A DNA stretch of 64,000 bases from Tetrapyrgos nigripes. Taxonomy: Eukaryota > Basidiomycota > Agaricomycetes > Agaricales > Campanellaceae. The position numbers and the translations under genes are program-made. Of this stretch, positions 36,729-48,784 are shown one piece after another. Numbering within the stretch: position 1 is the stretch's first letter; each line of letters starts with the position of its first letter. The DNA is taken from contig JAACJM010000193.1 in assembly GCA_013368315.1 (NCBI GenBank), forward strand, positions 62,001 to 126,000. Reading direction: 5' to 3'. The notes below the pieces were generated by a model that saw only the letters and a program-made list of their open reading frames with translations, did no database searches and had not been told where the DNA came from.

Positions 36729-36760
36729 GCCTCGTAACTTGCCACGCGAAGCGATGGCTC
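36729..36760 (+). repeat. Dispersed hairpin module, copy 1
   Basis: GCCTCGTAACTTGCC followed by a hairpin GCCA-CGC-GAA-GCG-A-TGGC at 36741-36758. Related copies lie at 41973-42004 and 42780-42811. The inner stem differs between copies but stays paired. Confidence 0.6.
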
Positions 36761-37370
36761 TTTACCCCAGTACTTTTTTGCCACAGGGAAGAGATCCGCA
36801 TTGGAAAACATTGCGGCAAGTGCTTGAAAGAAAAAAATAAATACTGTAAATAGGCATCGGAACGGAAAGGCGAATACAATTCAATTTGACTTTTCTGCAC
36901 TCATATTCGCAGTCCATATTGGTGCCCATATGTCCTTTCGGATGCATATATGCAACCATGTCCAGAGCCTCAATTTGAGGTCCTTTTGTACTTTTTCCAT
37001 AGGTTTGATATGCCATGTATACCAAAAGACTTCCAATTATCTCTCAGAGATAGATTTAGTTAAGTTTGTATAGAAATTTGTCTCTTTTTGGCGTGTTGTC
37101 CATTGTCAGGCACTGAACACGCTGCTGACAGCGCTATACATGCTCTAGCATTAGAGACTTCCTCGAGTTCTGATTGACCCACCTGCGAAAAGCCATCATT
37201 TCAAAAACGCAACTTTTCAGTTCTGGTCACGTTATTGGGACACTTTTCATCCCGGTGATTCTGAACCGTCGCACAGCGCAAAAGTTTTTTCAATGTGAGT
37301 GGGAAATTAAACCATTGACATTTTTGGGAAGATTAAAAGGCAGTTCAAAGCAATAAAAAGAAGCTTCAGA
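36761..37370. other. Upstream region of the NB-ARC/TPR gene
   Basis: No gene recognised; chance frames only. A minus-strand frame overlapping 36762-37025 lacks family features. It presumably holds the promoter of the gene starting at 37371, but I see no confident TATA element. Confidence 0.35.
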
Positions 37371-40173
37371 TATGACACCACTCGATAATAGCTCTAATCA
37401 AACTTGTACTGGAAACCAGGGGAATTTCTTTCCTGAAGCCCGTGACTTCGAGATTATAGGCTCAACTATTAATAATATTGGGGGAAATGTAAACTACAAT
37501 ACCTGTAAGTAGCTAAGCAGATCTCATACTAATAGGATACTTCATTGAGTCATTTGCAGATCTGCAAGAACGCACACCAAAGGTGAATAATGAATCATAT
37601 TTCTCATAAAAGTGTCAACTGACCAGTTCCAGGAAATTACAGCACGGTGTGTATATGCCTACCATCAACAAGAATTCTATCTGATTTCCATAATCTCAGT
37701 GATCTGCTTCTTCGAACACCTCAAGCTCCAGCTGTATTCACTGGTAGATCCAACCTGGTAACAGAAGCAGTGAACATCCTGTGTGAAACCAACCAGGTCC
37801 ACATCGCTATTCTCGGAGCTGGAGGAATAGGCAAAACATCTGTTGCCTTGCACATCATGGAAAATCCACAGATCAAGGGGAAATTTGCTGGGAGATGCTA
37901 CTTTATTCCTTGTGAAATGCTTCTTGATGCAACAGCCCTTGTTCAAGGATTGGTGCAGGCCATTGGATTACAAGTGACAAAAGGAAAAGATTCTTTGAAA
38001 TTGTCACTGGACTATCTCAAAGGTTGTCAAAGGGTCTTATTGACTCTGGATAATTTTGAGACCCCCTGGAACAGCAAAGACCAGAGTGACATTAAGAACC
38101 TGATTGAAATGATCTGTAGCCTCAAGTCACTAGCAGTCATTGTGACTATGAGAGGAATTGATGGCCCTGGACAAATCAAATGGCATAAGCTTGGAGGTCA
38201 ATCAGGTTTGCCTGCTCTTGAGCTTGGTCCAGCCAAAGAAGCTTTTTTTTCTTTCTCTTCAGATGGGGATATCACAATTGAGAAAGAGGATCCTATTTTG
38301 GAGAGGCTACTAATTCAGATGGATGGTATGCCTTTGGCCATTTTGATAATAGCACAGCTTGCCAAAAGACTATCATTGAAAGTCTTAATGGAACAGTGGA
38401 TAGCCAGAAGACAACAATTCTAAACAAGTTTACACTCGGAGAGCAGGCAAACAGGCTTACTAGTATTGAAGTATCAATTGAGCTGACTCTCAGCATTATT
38501 AGGGGACAGCTCTCTCCAATAGGAGAAAACGTCTTGAGGCTTGTTGCTTCACTACCAAGTGGAATCCCAGACTGGATGGAAAATTTACCCAAAATGCTTC
38601 CTAATGCAACACTACAGGCTGTCATCCTAAAAAATTCTTGCCTTATTTATGAGGCAGGTGACAAGACCCTCAAAATACTGACACCAGTTGGTGAATACTT
38701 CTTGAAGATTTTGCATAAAAGCAAAGATCTTGAAGATCAGATCTGGCAGTTTTATGATTCATTCATAGACAGTTTACCTCATAATTCTGTTGCAGGAGAT
38801 ATTCAGCTTGGCCTACATGTGGGAAATATCCTGAAAATTCTTGAAATACAGATTGAGAAGTCGTTTCAAAGGTCACATATGAGTGTGTTACAGCAATTGT
38901 GTAAATATTCACAATATTCTTCGGGGGTTGTGCCATTGGTTGAGAAATATTTAAAGTGGCAGTCACAGATGAATTTGAGTGATCAAACTGAACTGATGTT
39001 TCTACAAGAAAATATGTTGACTTTTATGGGAGAATATCAAAAGGCTGTGTCAGTAATAAATCATGTGCAGGAGCTTTATGAGCGTCAGATATCCCAAGTG
39101 GCTAGTAGTTCAAAAGCGATTGTGAGCACTAGCAGTATATTTATGAACAACACAAAAATACATGCAAAATGTGATCAAAGATTAGGAAGGATCTTTTACT
39201 ATCAGAGTAATTATCCACAATCACGAGAGAAATTACAGCAGGCTAAGGATTTATACAAAAGCATTGGAGATATGGAAGGAGTTGCTGAGTGCTTGAAAAT
39301 CCTGGGTATTATATGCTGGGATCTAAGAGAATACATGGATGCAAAGACATGCTCCAGCAAGCCAAACAGCAATTTGAGAGGCTGGGATCTAGGCTTGGAG
39401 CTGCTCAATGCTTGAAAAGCTTGGGAGATATATGTTGGACACTAAGCCAATATGAGGATGCAAAAAGCTTACTTGAACGAGCCAAAGAGCAATTTGAGCG
39501 GCTTGGATACAGACTTGGAGTTGCAGAATGCCTGAAAAGCCTAGGGGACATGTGCTGCATGCAAAACCAATACAAGGATGCAGAATCCACAATTCAGCAA
39601 GCTAAGAGGCAATTTGAGGGGCTTGGTGACAGGATGGGAGCTGCTCAATGCTTGCAAACATTGGGAGATATATGCCGGGTACTAAATCAACCCAAGGACG
39701 CAACAGTCATGCTTCAGCAAGCCAAAGAGCAGTTTGAGGGGGTTGGTCACAGGTTGGCAGCTGCTCAATGCTTGCAAAGCCTGGGAAATATATGCTGGAT
39801 GCACCGCCAATATGACAAAGCAAAAGACATGCTTCAGCATGGCCGAGTCCAATTTGAGGAGCTTGGTCACTGGTTGGAAGCTGCTCACTGCATGTGCAGT
39901 CTTGGAATAATTGATCATAAGACAGGCCATATTTTGGATGCCATAGCCAGCCTTAAAAAAGCAAAAGAATACATTGAAGCTACTCAAATGCCACAGGAGG
40001 ATTCTGTTTGTGTAAACTTCCTTCAGAGGATTAATGCTTTTTCAGCAGTATTGGAAAGACAGGCAGAATCAATGGAGGTTACAAGTCAGGATGTTGATGC
40101 TTTGGCAGTAGCAGTGGAAAATCAGACAGAATCAATGGAGACTGGAAGTGAGAAATCCTGTCAAATTGTGTGA
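37371..40173 (+). CDS. NB-ARC/TPR NTPase (two frame breaks)
   Basis: A STAND-type signalling NTPase of the mushroom NB-ARC/TPR class, probably a cytosolic sensor. Exons: 37371-37504, 37560-37582, a 14-nt micro-exon 37633-37646, then 37700 onward; introns are 55, 50 and 53 nt with GT-AG ends, and phases join correctly. The start gives a short Asn/Gly-rich N-terminus ending GGNVNYN. The NTPase has Walker A GAGGIGKT (37815-37838), Walker B LLTLDN (about 38037) and an R-containing strand VIVTMRG. A winged-helix-like linker follows, then about seven 40-residue TPR units (LGDICW...AKEQFE...AAQCL) from about 39175 to 39990, and a C-tail to the stop at 40173. Frame breaks near 38400 and 39350 each fit loss of one base, so it is either a young pseudogene or carries sequence errors. 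Confidence 0.82.
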
Positions 40174-41019
40174 AGAATTTTGGACTTTTCTGCTTTTTCC
40201 TTTATGTTTTGTATTACCACTGACTCTCACAATGAAATAAGCCATTTGAGATTTTGATTATAATTCTTAAAATTATGTGTGCTGCTTTTCTGGTATTGAA
40301 TCATAAGAGAAATTCAAGCAGGGACTCAACACTGACTTTTTTTTTTTACAACTACAGCTAATCAAGATATATGCAATCCTTCAATCTCTGTACAAGTCAT
40401 GAATCATGTCTGTTCTTCTTGCTTCTTTCATTACGAGGCCCTTTAGGCCGAGTTAACTTATGTCGACCTCGCAATTGAGTAGCAAATGTTTCCACGGGTT
40501 CTAAATTTCACACGCCACTTCAGTGCTCCGAAATGACCGAAATGACTGAGACGCTCAACTGACATGTCATCGCGTCATCCATACTTCCCTCCGTCGACGT
40601 TCATGACGACACAGGCCCCACCAGCCAGCAAGATGAGCTTCAGACGCGTTACCTTCCCTCGGCAGCCATCACAAGTCATCAAGAACTGCTCTCTGCATCA
40701 CTGTTGCTACCTCTAAACCTTCCAAGGTCAATTTAAAAGCATAGATAGAGCTTTGTGGGGAAATTAGGACACTTTGGCTGCACAACAGATGCTTATCTTT
40801 GTCTCCCCTTGACCTTTTTCTGTATGTGATGTGTCAATCTTTTAGCTCCCATTGAGAAATTGCTGTATTCCTTCAAGTGTCCTGACTTTATCCCTTTCAG
40901 ACATCTGCATGGTCTATGTCACTTCTACTCCATCTTTTCTCAAGGTTTGTTAAGGGTTCGTGTCCTGTCCCCTGATTTCCTTTTCAGTACCTTTCAAGTG
41001 CATATATGTATTTGGTCGT
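40174..41019. other. Intergenic with dispersed module
   Basis: Contains a T-run (40337-40346) and, at 40432-40495, the module TTACGAGGCCC followed by TTTAGGCCGAGTTAACTTA, which recurs at 42397-42460. No gene recognised. Confidence 0.45.
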
Positions 41020-41603
41020 CGGTGTTGCTGCGGTCTGGGCTGGGCCTGGCCCTCCTCAAATTTCCTGGCCCTTGACCCGGCCCTCAAGGGCTGGGCCAGG
41101 CCAGGGTCAGGCCGGGGTCAGCCCTGGTCAGCCCTGGTTCACACTGATATTTTTTTTTCTTAAGAGGTAGGTCAAAAAAACCCATAAATACTTATGAATA
41201 CCCTTTTTATCTATGTAGATTAATCTATAATACAGTACTTGAGGCCAAAAGGAGCTCAATCATGTCTGAGCTCAACATCCCAAGCTATGGGAACAATCTT
41301 GGAACTTGCTGAGCATTACTGTTACAGTGGTACATCACTATACAGGTGTCTAGGACACTAAGTTAGCTAATTACTGTATACAGAATTCTGTCTGACAAAT
41401 CGAGATGGCTGTTTAAAGTGGCCACTCTAGGTCATACAGAAAGCCAAGGTCCTGAGGGCCAGACAGGGTCAACCCTCCTCTCCAACGCCTGACCCTTGAC
41501 CCGACCCTTGAAGGCCGGGTCAGCCCAGGGTCAGTGGCTGTACGGGGTCATTGGGGTCGGTCTAGGGCGGGTCAGTGGCCAATGGGGTCATGACCCGGAC
41601 CAC
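41020..41603. mobile_element. hAT-like MITE, TSD TTGGTYGT
   Basis: The left end CGGTGTTGCTGCGGTC and the right end GGACCACAGCAAGACTG are imperfect inverted repeats. The flanking 8 bp are TTGGTCGT (41012-41019) and TTGGTTGT (41604-41611), a target duplication with one difference. The interior near both ends is rich in GGGTCAAGGGCC-type strings, the same family as the element nested at 20925-21475. Non-coding. Confidence 0.82.
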
Positions 41604-44000
41604 AGCAAGACTGTTGGTTGTTACATGTTCAGTGTCTAATGCTTTCCTCATTTCTCTTGTCTTTCTAGTATGCTTGCAATACCTCCAAGCCTCTCTCTTT
41701 CCTTCAATGATGCTGCCACCACCACCCTTCAAACGTCATCAAGAACTGCTAACCCAGCTGTCGCTCACGTTCCATCATGTTGCATGTGTCCATGGTCCAG
41801 CAGTATCTTTGGCTTCTCTTTTATCATGTCTCATCCTTTCCCATGTACGTATACATAATAATTACTATTTGGCATGCATTATAGACCCCAAGAGTTTCGT
41901 TCCTTGCAATGAGAGAATGAGAGGCTGAGAGCCATTAAGCTTAGTGAATATATTGTATATCATATATTCCAAGGGCCTCGTGACTTGCCATGCAAAGTAG
42001 TGGCACCTTTCCCCAGTTCAATATCTCCTCTTGGTACTAGATCAAGGCCTGTTACCTATAGCTCCTATCTTTGATTAGCCTTAGTCCCTAACGAGGCATT
42101 TGTTGACGTTACCGATTCTTTAGAAATTACAACCAGATTTATCCTTCGCCTTGAAGGGAGATGGACTTCGAATAAAATGTAGACACACGTTTAACATGGC
42201 TATGTTTCTTGATTTATGATATTCAAATACTATGACCCACTAACAAGTACGTCATTAGGAACCCCACCGATTCACACGGTACATTTTCGCTTGAGCAGTT
42301 CAGAAGTTAGAATAAGGTGTGGCACCACTAAGCTCTATCATAAGCATAGCTGGCCAGAGAATGTAATAAGGTAGACTCAAAGTATGCTTCTGAGAATTAC
42401 GAGGCCTCGTAATAATTAGGCCGAGTTAACTTAGGTCACCTTTAATTCAATAGCAACTGTCGAATTTTCATACCTTTCGCTTTCACCCAACCTTCACCAT
42501 ACGATATGTAAGTATTCATGTAACGATGTACATGTATACGCCTCAGTTCATTATGCGAGCATCAGAAAAAGCCGGGATTTACAGTTGCCTGCCTTGACGG
42601 CAGCCATACGGCAACTTGCCCTGCCTTTATTCGGTTGTACAAGCCGAATCAAGCCGGGCGAGATTTGCATTCAAGTTCTATGTACGGGCATTGCACAATC
42701 ATTTTTCTCGTTCTTACATGGAATCTCTACTGTATGATATTCTGTATCATTAATATGGCTAACACTGAGACCGGACTATGGGCCTCGTAACTTGCCATGC
42801 GAAGCAGTGGCATATATCGCATCATATCCCGTTGTAAATACCAGCATCACACCTTCCACATTTGCGCCAACCTTCACCACCCAAATCCCTTCCTTTTTCT
42901 ATTTAGCATGTACTTCAAAACACACAGTACCTCACTCCTATTTATACCTCATGTCTGCCCTTTTGGCTTTGCAAAAACATTTATTTTTGATACATGTTAC
43001 CACTGACACCTCTCAGAATGCAGCACATGGCACATTTCACCTTCCACATTTCCGGCTTGATCCAGCTATCTTCATATTACCAAAATAGGTCGTGTGTATA
43101 AGTACAAGCCGATAAGCAATCGTTGATCCGCTTATGTATCTCTGCCCAAGTCCGTTGAAGTTGAAGTTGGACTTGAGAGATTTCTAGGCTTTTCTAGGTT
43201 GCAGGGGAGGGTAAATTGTTGCTGGTATCAGCAGGAGATTTTCCAGAAAGCTCGGGGGTCTCCTGCCCGTTTACATGAGTCGTAATGCCTTATTTCCTGC
43301 TGTTCGGGGACATCCGATGTCACTTCCCACGCTCTCTATTAGACACGCCCTTTGTTTCCCTCGATTCAGCTTGACTCCAAGTCCCTCAGCGCTTAACAGA
43401 CTTGGAAGGTGAAAAGCAGAACTCCTGAAGGTAGAAACTAACTTTGCTGATTTGAAATGCCGTATATTTTGATGTGAAAGTTTTAATTGAGTCAGCTGCG
43501 CTGAGATGTGCGTTGTGGAAATGAAGCAAAACGGGAGGTGGCTTTATGACGTACGAGTTTTGAATTGTATGTGTTCATAAAGGGACGATGTGGCTCAGGA
43601 AATGTGGAATCTATTTTATGCTGTAGGCAAAATAGGGGATTCTCTGGCAAGTACTACCGATTTGTACAGATATTCAATGTTTCCTGAGACTGGAAGGTGG
43701 AAAAGGGGAGAAACGTGGAATAAATTTCCAATAATGATCCGATAGGCATATTTCCCAGTGGCCGAAGAAGCAACGTTGCTTATGTTGCCCTGGTTACGCG
43801 TTGGTCCGAGGGTTAGAGAGTATAGCGATGAAAATAGTATTACAATTTGCAGTACATAGCAACACTAGAGCAACATCCCGTCGAAGAGAGAGTACTATCA
43901 GGCGACAAGTCCTGGCGTAGAAGTGGGTCTGAATCCGCATTCCCGGTGAGTAATACAGGACTTACATAAATCAAAACATGGAGACCTACCATTCCACGAA
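41604..44000. other. Intergenic with dispersed modules, no gene
   Basis: Holds hairpin modules at 41973-42004 and 42780-42811 and the TTACGAGGCC module at 42397-42460, including an 18-bp perfect palindrome ATTACGAGGCCTCGTAAT (42396-42413). Chance frames (for example 42792-43088) show no family. Confidence 0.45.
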
Positions 44001-44582
44001 CTAGGACATTGGGTCGGCCTTCGAAGCAGTTTGCAAAATCATATCGGCTGCTTTTTCTGCTACACCGTATACTCCCAGAGTGGAATGAGGAAAGACACCA
44101 AGTGGTATGATTGAAGCATCTACAACTCGTAGATTTGTTGTTCCTGATCCGATCCCATTTGCTTGGTTTCAGCAAAGAGAAGCCTAGCGATGAATATATT
44201 TCTTACTGTCTGTATACCAAAAGCTCAGGTGACACAACTCCTCCCACCTCCTGCGGCATCATTGAATTACTCCCAATGAAATGGGTTCCTGGACGATAAA
44301 AGTCGAGCGCCCATGTTCTCCATGCATCATGGCTGGCATTAACGGCAGGAAGACCAATGGTTGCGGATGCGGTATTATTTATCAAATTCCTGAAAGGAGG
44401 TGTTGAAGCAGCAAGGCCAAGACGACGAGCTGCATGAATGAAAATCTCGATGTCAGACTCCAAAGTCAGATATTGTGGATCTGCGACTGGGAATGCAAAA
44501 GGACCTGTGGTATTGATATGTACTGATCCTCTGGACAAAGGCAGAATCGAGTAAGTCACGAGGCCCAGTGTAACACCGGCAC
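44001..44582 (-). pseudogene. GMC oxidoreductase C-terminal fragment
   Basis: Minus-strand coding for the C-terminal domain of a glucose-methanol-choline family flavoenzyme (alcohol, aryl-alcohol or sugar oxidation; often secreted in wood and litter fungi). Motifs are PLSRGSVHINTT, then HFIGSNSMMPQEVGGVVSP with the active-site histidine, then [19 protein letters not shown] with the second catalytic-site histidine, then a VAEKAADMI helix and a stop at 44001-44003. An intron of about 45 nt seems to lie near 44160-44210, but the phases do not join cleanly. The fragment begins at a CTAG acceptor at 44583. The FAD-binding N-terminal two thirds are missing and GCGTCC repeats lie there instead. Confidence 0.72.
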
Positions 44583-44585
44583 CTA

Positions 44586-44675
44586 GATTTTTGCGTCCAG
44601 GTGCGTCCAGGTTTTGCGTCCTGCGTCCGAATGCGTCCAAGTGCGTCCACGTGCGTCCGTATGTATTCATGCGTC
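44586..44675. repeat. Short GCGTCC-rich repeat
   Basis: About eight occurrences of GCGTCC spaced 7-12 bp (GCGTCCAGGTGCGTCCAGG, GCGTCCTGCGTCCG, and others). The core GCGTCCAG is also the heart of the 22-bp satellite at 60174-63525. Confidence 0.6.
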
Positions 44676-45120
44676 CATCGGCTTGGCATCATCATAGGTT
44701 TGCATCTCACTCGTTTTCCACTATATACTGGCCAGTCTAGTATCTGTAGATGTTTCTGTAACTTAAGTAGAAAAAAGTATGTAGAAAAAAGTGTGTAGTA
44801 GGAAAATGCGTGTACTAGTAGTAGAAAAAGGATGTACTAGGAAATGCGTTGACTCGGAATTGAATGACCGCTCGGAGTTACGCATGAGAAAAACTGGCTA
44901 TGCGTCTGGCGCCAATGGCGCCACCTTAGTTTCACACAAAAATGATGGGATTTTAGCGTTGTATAAAAGGAGCGGGCTGTCGTCGGCAATTCCTTTTTGC
45001 ATTTTCCCCCACTTTCGCAACCTTCAGAGCAATACAGTTCAGAGTAAGAATGTCCAGTTGGTTTGTATGTAGAACAATCATCGTAGATTAGGCTATTGCT
45101 CACTTAGACTACCATATATG

Positions 45121-46700
45121 TAGCAAGGCTGGCGCAAACGGCTGGCCAAATGGCTGTACCCAGACTCAGAAAGTGAGAGTCCTCGAGAAAATGTGGAACC
45201 ACCACGTAAAAAGCGCAAATTTATTGTTGTTGACTCAGATGGTTGGTATTTAAAATTATGACAGTCATCCCTTGCAGGTACTTAGAACACAGGTGGAAGA
45301 CCTTTATCCAAAACATCAAACCCAAGCAATTTAGCTTCAATACTCTAGCACAAAGAGTTTTGTAAGTGTTTGATTTCTTTTCTCACTTTGAGAAATTGCT
45401 AAAACAGTTGCTATAGTGCAGGCCAGGGTGTTCTTGTCAGACCAACTTCATCCCAGCTTTATTACTATCCAGCACGGCTCATAGCTCACACATCAAAAGG
45501 GTGGACCTTGCAGATGTGGTGTGGCATTGAGAACAACCTTCACGGTCAATTACTCCATGGAATTCCAATGTCACACATTGTTGATGGGTTGTATGGAGAT
45601 CATGGCCAGAGGCGGAAAATAAGGGTGAGGTTCATCCATTGTACTGCAAATGTCTGAGTACTGAGTGGTGCTCCCTAGCTCAGCAAATACAAGCGTCCCC
45701 ACCTTGTTCAAGTTGAAGAGTCAGAGGAAACTTTGCTAGCCAACTGGAAAGCTGTCAAATTCTCCTCTGAAATTGAGGAGGCACTTTGACCCCACTTTGA
45801 CTTGCTTTGCCAATTATTTCTTGACCCAGAAAAGGCTCTCATTGAAGAAGTACCTGCATTGGAGTTTACGGAGAATGGGAAGCCTTTCTGCACTAGGACT
45901 GGTGAAATATTGGGAGCACTCAAACCAGGAAAGCATCTTTACTATAAAGGTGGCCTACTTCTGAATGATGTTGCTGGTGTCTCAAATTGGTTCCATGTCC
46001 ATCTACCTAATGCTTCTCAAACACACCCAACTCATTTTGTACTTCCTGAAGCTCATGCTCGAACACTTCTTTTTGCTCACCGACATCGTGGAGAGTTTGT
46101 GACTGATGTGTCTTCAGATTCATCTATTATGGGGTGGGATATCTTGATTCGAGCATGGCAGAGGTTGAAGGATTATGATGGTTTGACAGTGGATGGCAAG
46201 GTTCCTCAAAAGAGAGCTGATGTGAATTATGAAGCCATTGCTGTTCTGGATAAAATTATGTTTGATAGGTCAGTGAGAGCTGGGCAGGCAGGAAATCAGC
46301 AGTGGGGTTTAGATTCAGGCCCAAATGAGGATTTGTGGGATCCATATCTTGATGATCCTTACAATTATGATGTGGGAGAGGAAAGAGAAGGTAGTGAGAC
46401 TGAGTGGCAGGTGGGTTTTCTGGTGATCATAGATCTCCTGTGCAGTAATTGAAATCATTTTCAGATAGATCGGACCTGATTATGATTAAGAAGAGGAAGA
46501 GAATAAAAGTAGCCAAACATCCACCCAATACAAAGCCCAGACCAACAGCTAAGGTGGGTAAAATGCAGCAGGGGGGACTTCAGACAGTAGCAGATAATGA
46601 ACAAAAGACAGCATCATCAGGGAGAGAGGTGCATGGCAATACAGAACAAGGGAGAAAGTCTGGAAAGGGAGGGAAAGAGAAAAAGAACAAGAGGAAATGA
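45121..46700 (+). pseudogene. Unrecognised multi-exon gene with nuclear signal
   Basis: Four or more exon-like blocks in the same order. 45123-45240 encodes a Glu/Ser-rich stretch with a nuclear-localisation-like PPRKKRK. About 45280-45360 encodes HRWKTFIQNIKPKQF. 45425-45627 encodes VLVRPTSSQLYYYPARLI and GWTLQMWCGIENNLHG. After a short intron (about 45625-45680) a block runs to 46410 with KYKRPHLVQVEESEE, GKPFCTRTGEIL and NWFHVHLPNA. A Lys/Arg-rich C-terminal block (46475-46700) ends at the stop. One in-frame TGA at about 45788 and some non-matching phases suggest damage. The conserved look and nuclear signal suggest a DNA- or chromatin-related protein, but I know no family. Confidence 0.5.
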
Positions 46701-48780
46701 TACAGATCATTTGCATTACGAGGCCGAAATGAAATGAAGGACGAGTTCATTACACTCCATTTCCGCGTGTGGCTATGTCTATTCGGTGTATTTACCGTCT
46801 TCCGCGGAAAGATTGCCGTTACCGTACATTACGTCACCTAATTTTGTCATCTTACGGAGACGTTAAGGGTGAGTATCATTGTCAGTAATGGTGGTGTTTT
46901 ATTTTCGGAAGAGGTAATAAGTGAAAAGGGCATATAATCTATTTTAAATCCAGAAAAACAGAAACTGGAAGACAGCGTTAGCACTAAAGCTAAAGACATG
47001 CACCCGACTGCCTACGAAAACTCCAACAGATTCTATTTTGCACTAATTGGCCATGGAACGCCAAGCTAAAACCATATGTCTTGCCGTTACGTTCCTATGC
47101 ACTGGAGGAAATATTGAAGGGAGAAAGGCAAAATAAATAAATCAAAAAAAAAAAACACGAAATACTCACTGATCCTCGTTTGTACTACCCGACACTACTG
47201 CTGCCACTAAAGTCAATACAGTCTGTCCCTTTCTTTCTTGATCTTCAAACTTTGTGACTTCCAAATCATACTTAGTCTGGCCCCATAGGCTCTGGAGCCA
47301 ATAAACCAATAGCAGCAGTGGCGAATGCAAGAGGAAGAGTGATACTAGAGTTTCGGCATATAACATTGATTGGGGAATCTAGAAACGAGCGAGAACGTTG
47401 AAGTAAATTGATATAATAACGACAAATCTTAACGAACACTTACTCTTTTTTTCTTTCTTTCTTTCTTTTTCTTTCTTCCTTTCTTCCTTTCTTTTTCTGA
47501 AACAGTACCTTCACTGTCTGCGTTCCGAGATTCTCTCTTATTGGTAGTATCATTAAACCTTGTAAACGTACCAGTAAACACGGGGAGCGTCGGAGCAATT
47601 GTCAGGTCGATGAGGAATATTAGGATGACGTCCGTAGTGGTGTATTAGGGAATATTTGCATTGTGAGTCTTTTTTTTCTGTCTTGGGCCTGGATCGTGAT
47701 TTCTGATATAACAATTCTGAGATGCCCTTTCTTCCCGGCATAACCAATGAACGGATATGTTGAACCATTGTTTGGATGTGGAAAAAGCGTCTCAGTCACT
47801 CATGAAAGGTAAACATGTGTTGGTATGGTTCTATGTTATCCTTCCCGTATATTAACCTGTAGATCAATCCAAAATCTCATGATCACTGGCAGGAGAGCTC
47901 AAGCACGAGTTGATCAAAGATCAGTGATTGACGCTGGTATCGGCAGTGGTGTATACCCAGCTGCGTAGATAAAGGTAATTGGCCCTTGTGGAAATTGCAT
48001 CGAATCCGCCTAGGTCATTGAATTATTTATATTTATTGAGACAGAATGGTCTGCACCCCACAATGAAGATACACATTTGACGCGTGTTTGCCATGCTCAT
48101 GGTGGACCTTGTGGCTGTGGCCACTTGTCAGACACCACGCAAACAGTGTATTCTCCTGAACCTATACTATCTGGCCATGGGTGTCAAAACACTTGTAATA
48201 CTTTCGGTTATCCATGCATCATATCTCTCTCAGCAAAAAGTCAACACTGAACACTCTGCAATCGATGACTCTGTATGTCCTATAGCAAGGGTATCTAACA
48301 TGAGGATCGGTCACTACAAATACCCACGTCCTCATAATCTGAACACTCTTCGATTGACGGGTCTAGGGTACTGTAGCAACAATCAGTAAGGTAATAGACG
48401 CAGACAAGTTGGAAAGCCAGTCTTACACATACGCCAGACGTCTAATATCGCGGAGATCCCTTGAAGAACAGTCAATGACATTGCCATCAATGACTTTGAG
48501 TGCCAACACTGCTGAGGCCAAAGACCATATGTGACAATTGAAATCCGTTTTCGTTGTGGATGTTGCGACAAACAGAAATCCGTTAGAAATACCCCAGTTA
48601 ACAATGTTGGCCAACGGGTCCCAAACCACCCAGGAAGAAGGCAACACCAAATCTTCAATCGACCAATGAACCAACGAACATGGATGATCCAAAGAACAAT
48701 GTCGGGAATCTGCAACCTGCAACTGTGTGCCAATAGGAACAATAACCGGTTCCCCACACGTTGGAATCAAAATACCCTTC
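46701..48780. other. Intergenic, CT microsatellite, unrecognised frames
   Basis: 46717-46727 carries the TTACGAGGCC module seen at 40432 and 42397. A CTTT/CTTC microsatellite spans about 47451-47498. A minus-strand frame (48423-48818, 131 codons) is long for its size but has no recognisable family. No transposon end was identified. Confidence 0.35.
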
Positions 48781-48784
48781 AAGC

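Noticed and set aside
48531..48784. Starting the helicase at the first ATG of its open frame
   Set aside because: The first 85 or so residues look like translated unrelated sequence; family-like residues begin only near 48785.
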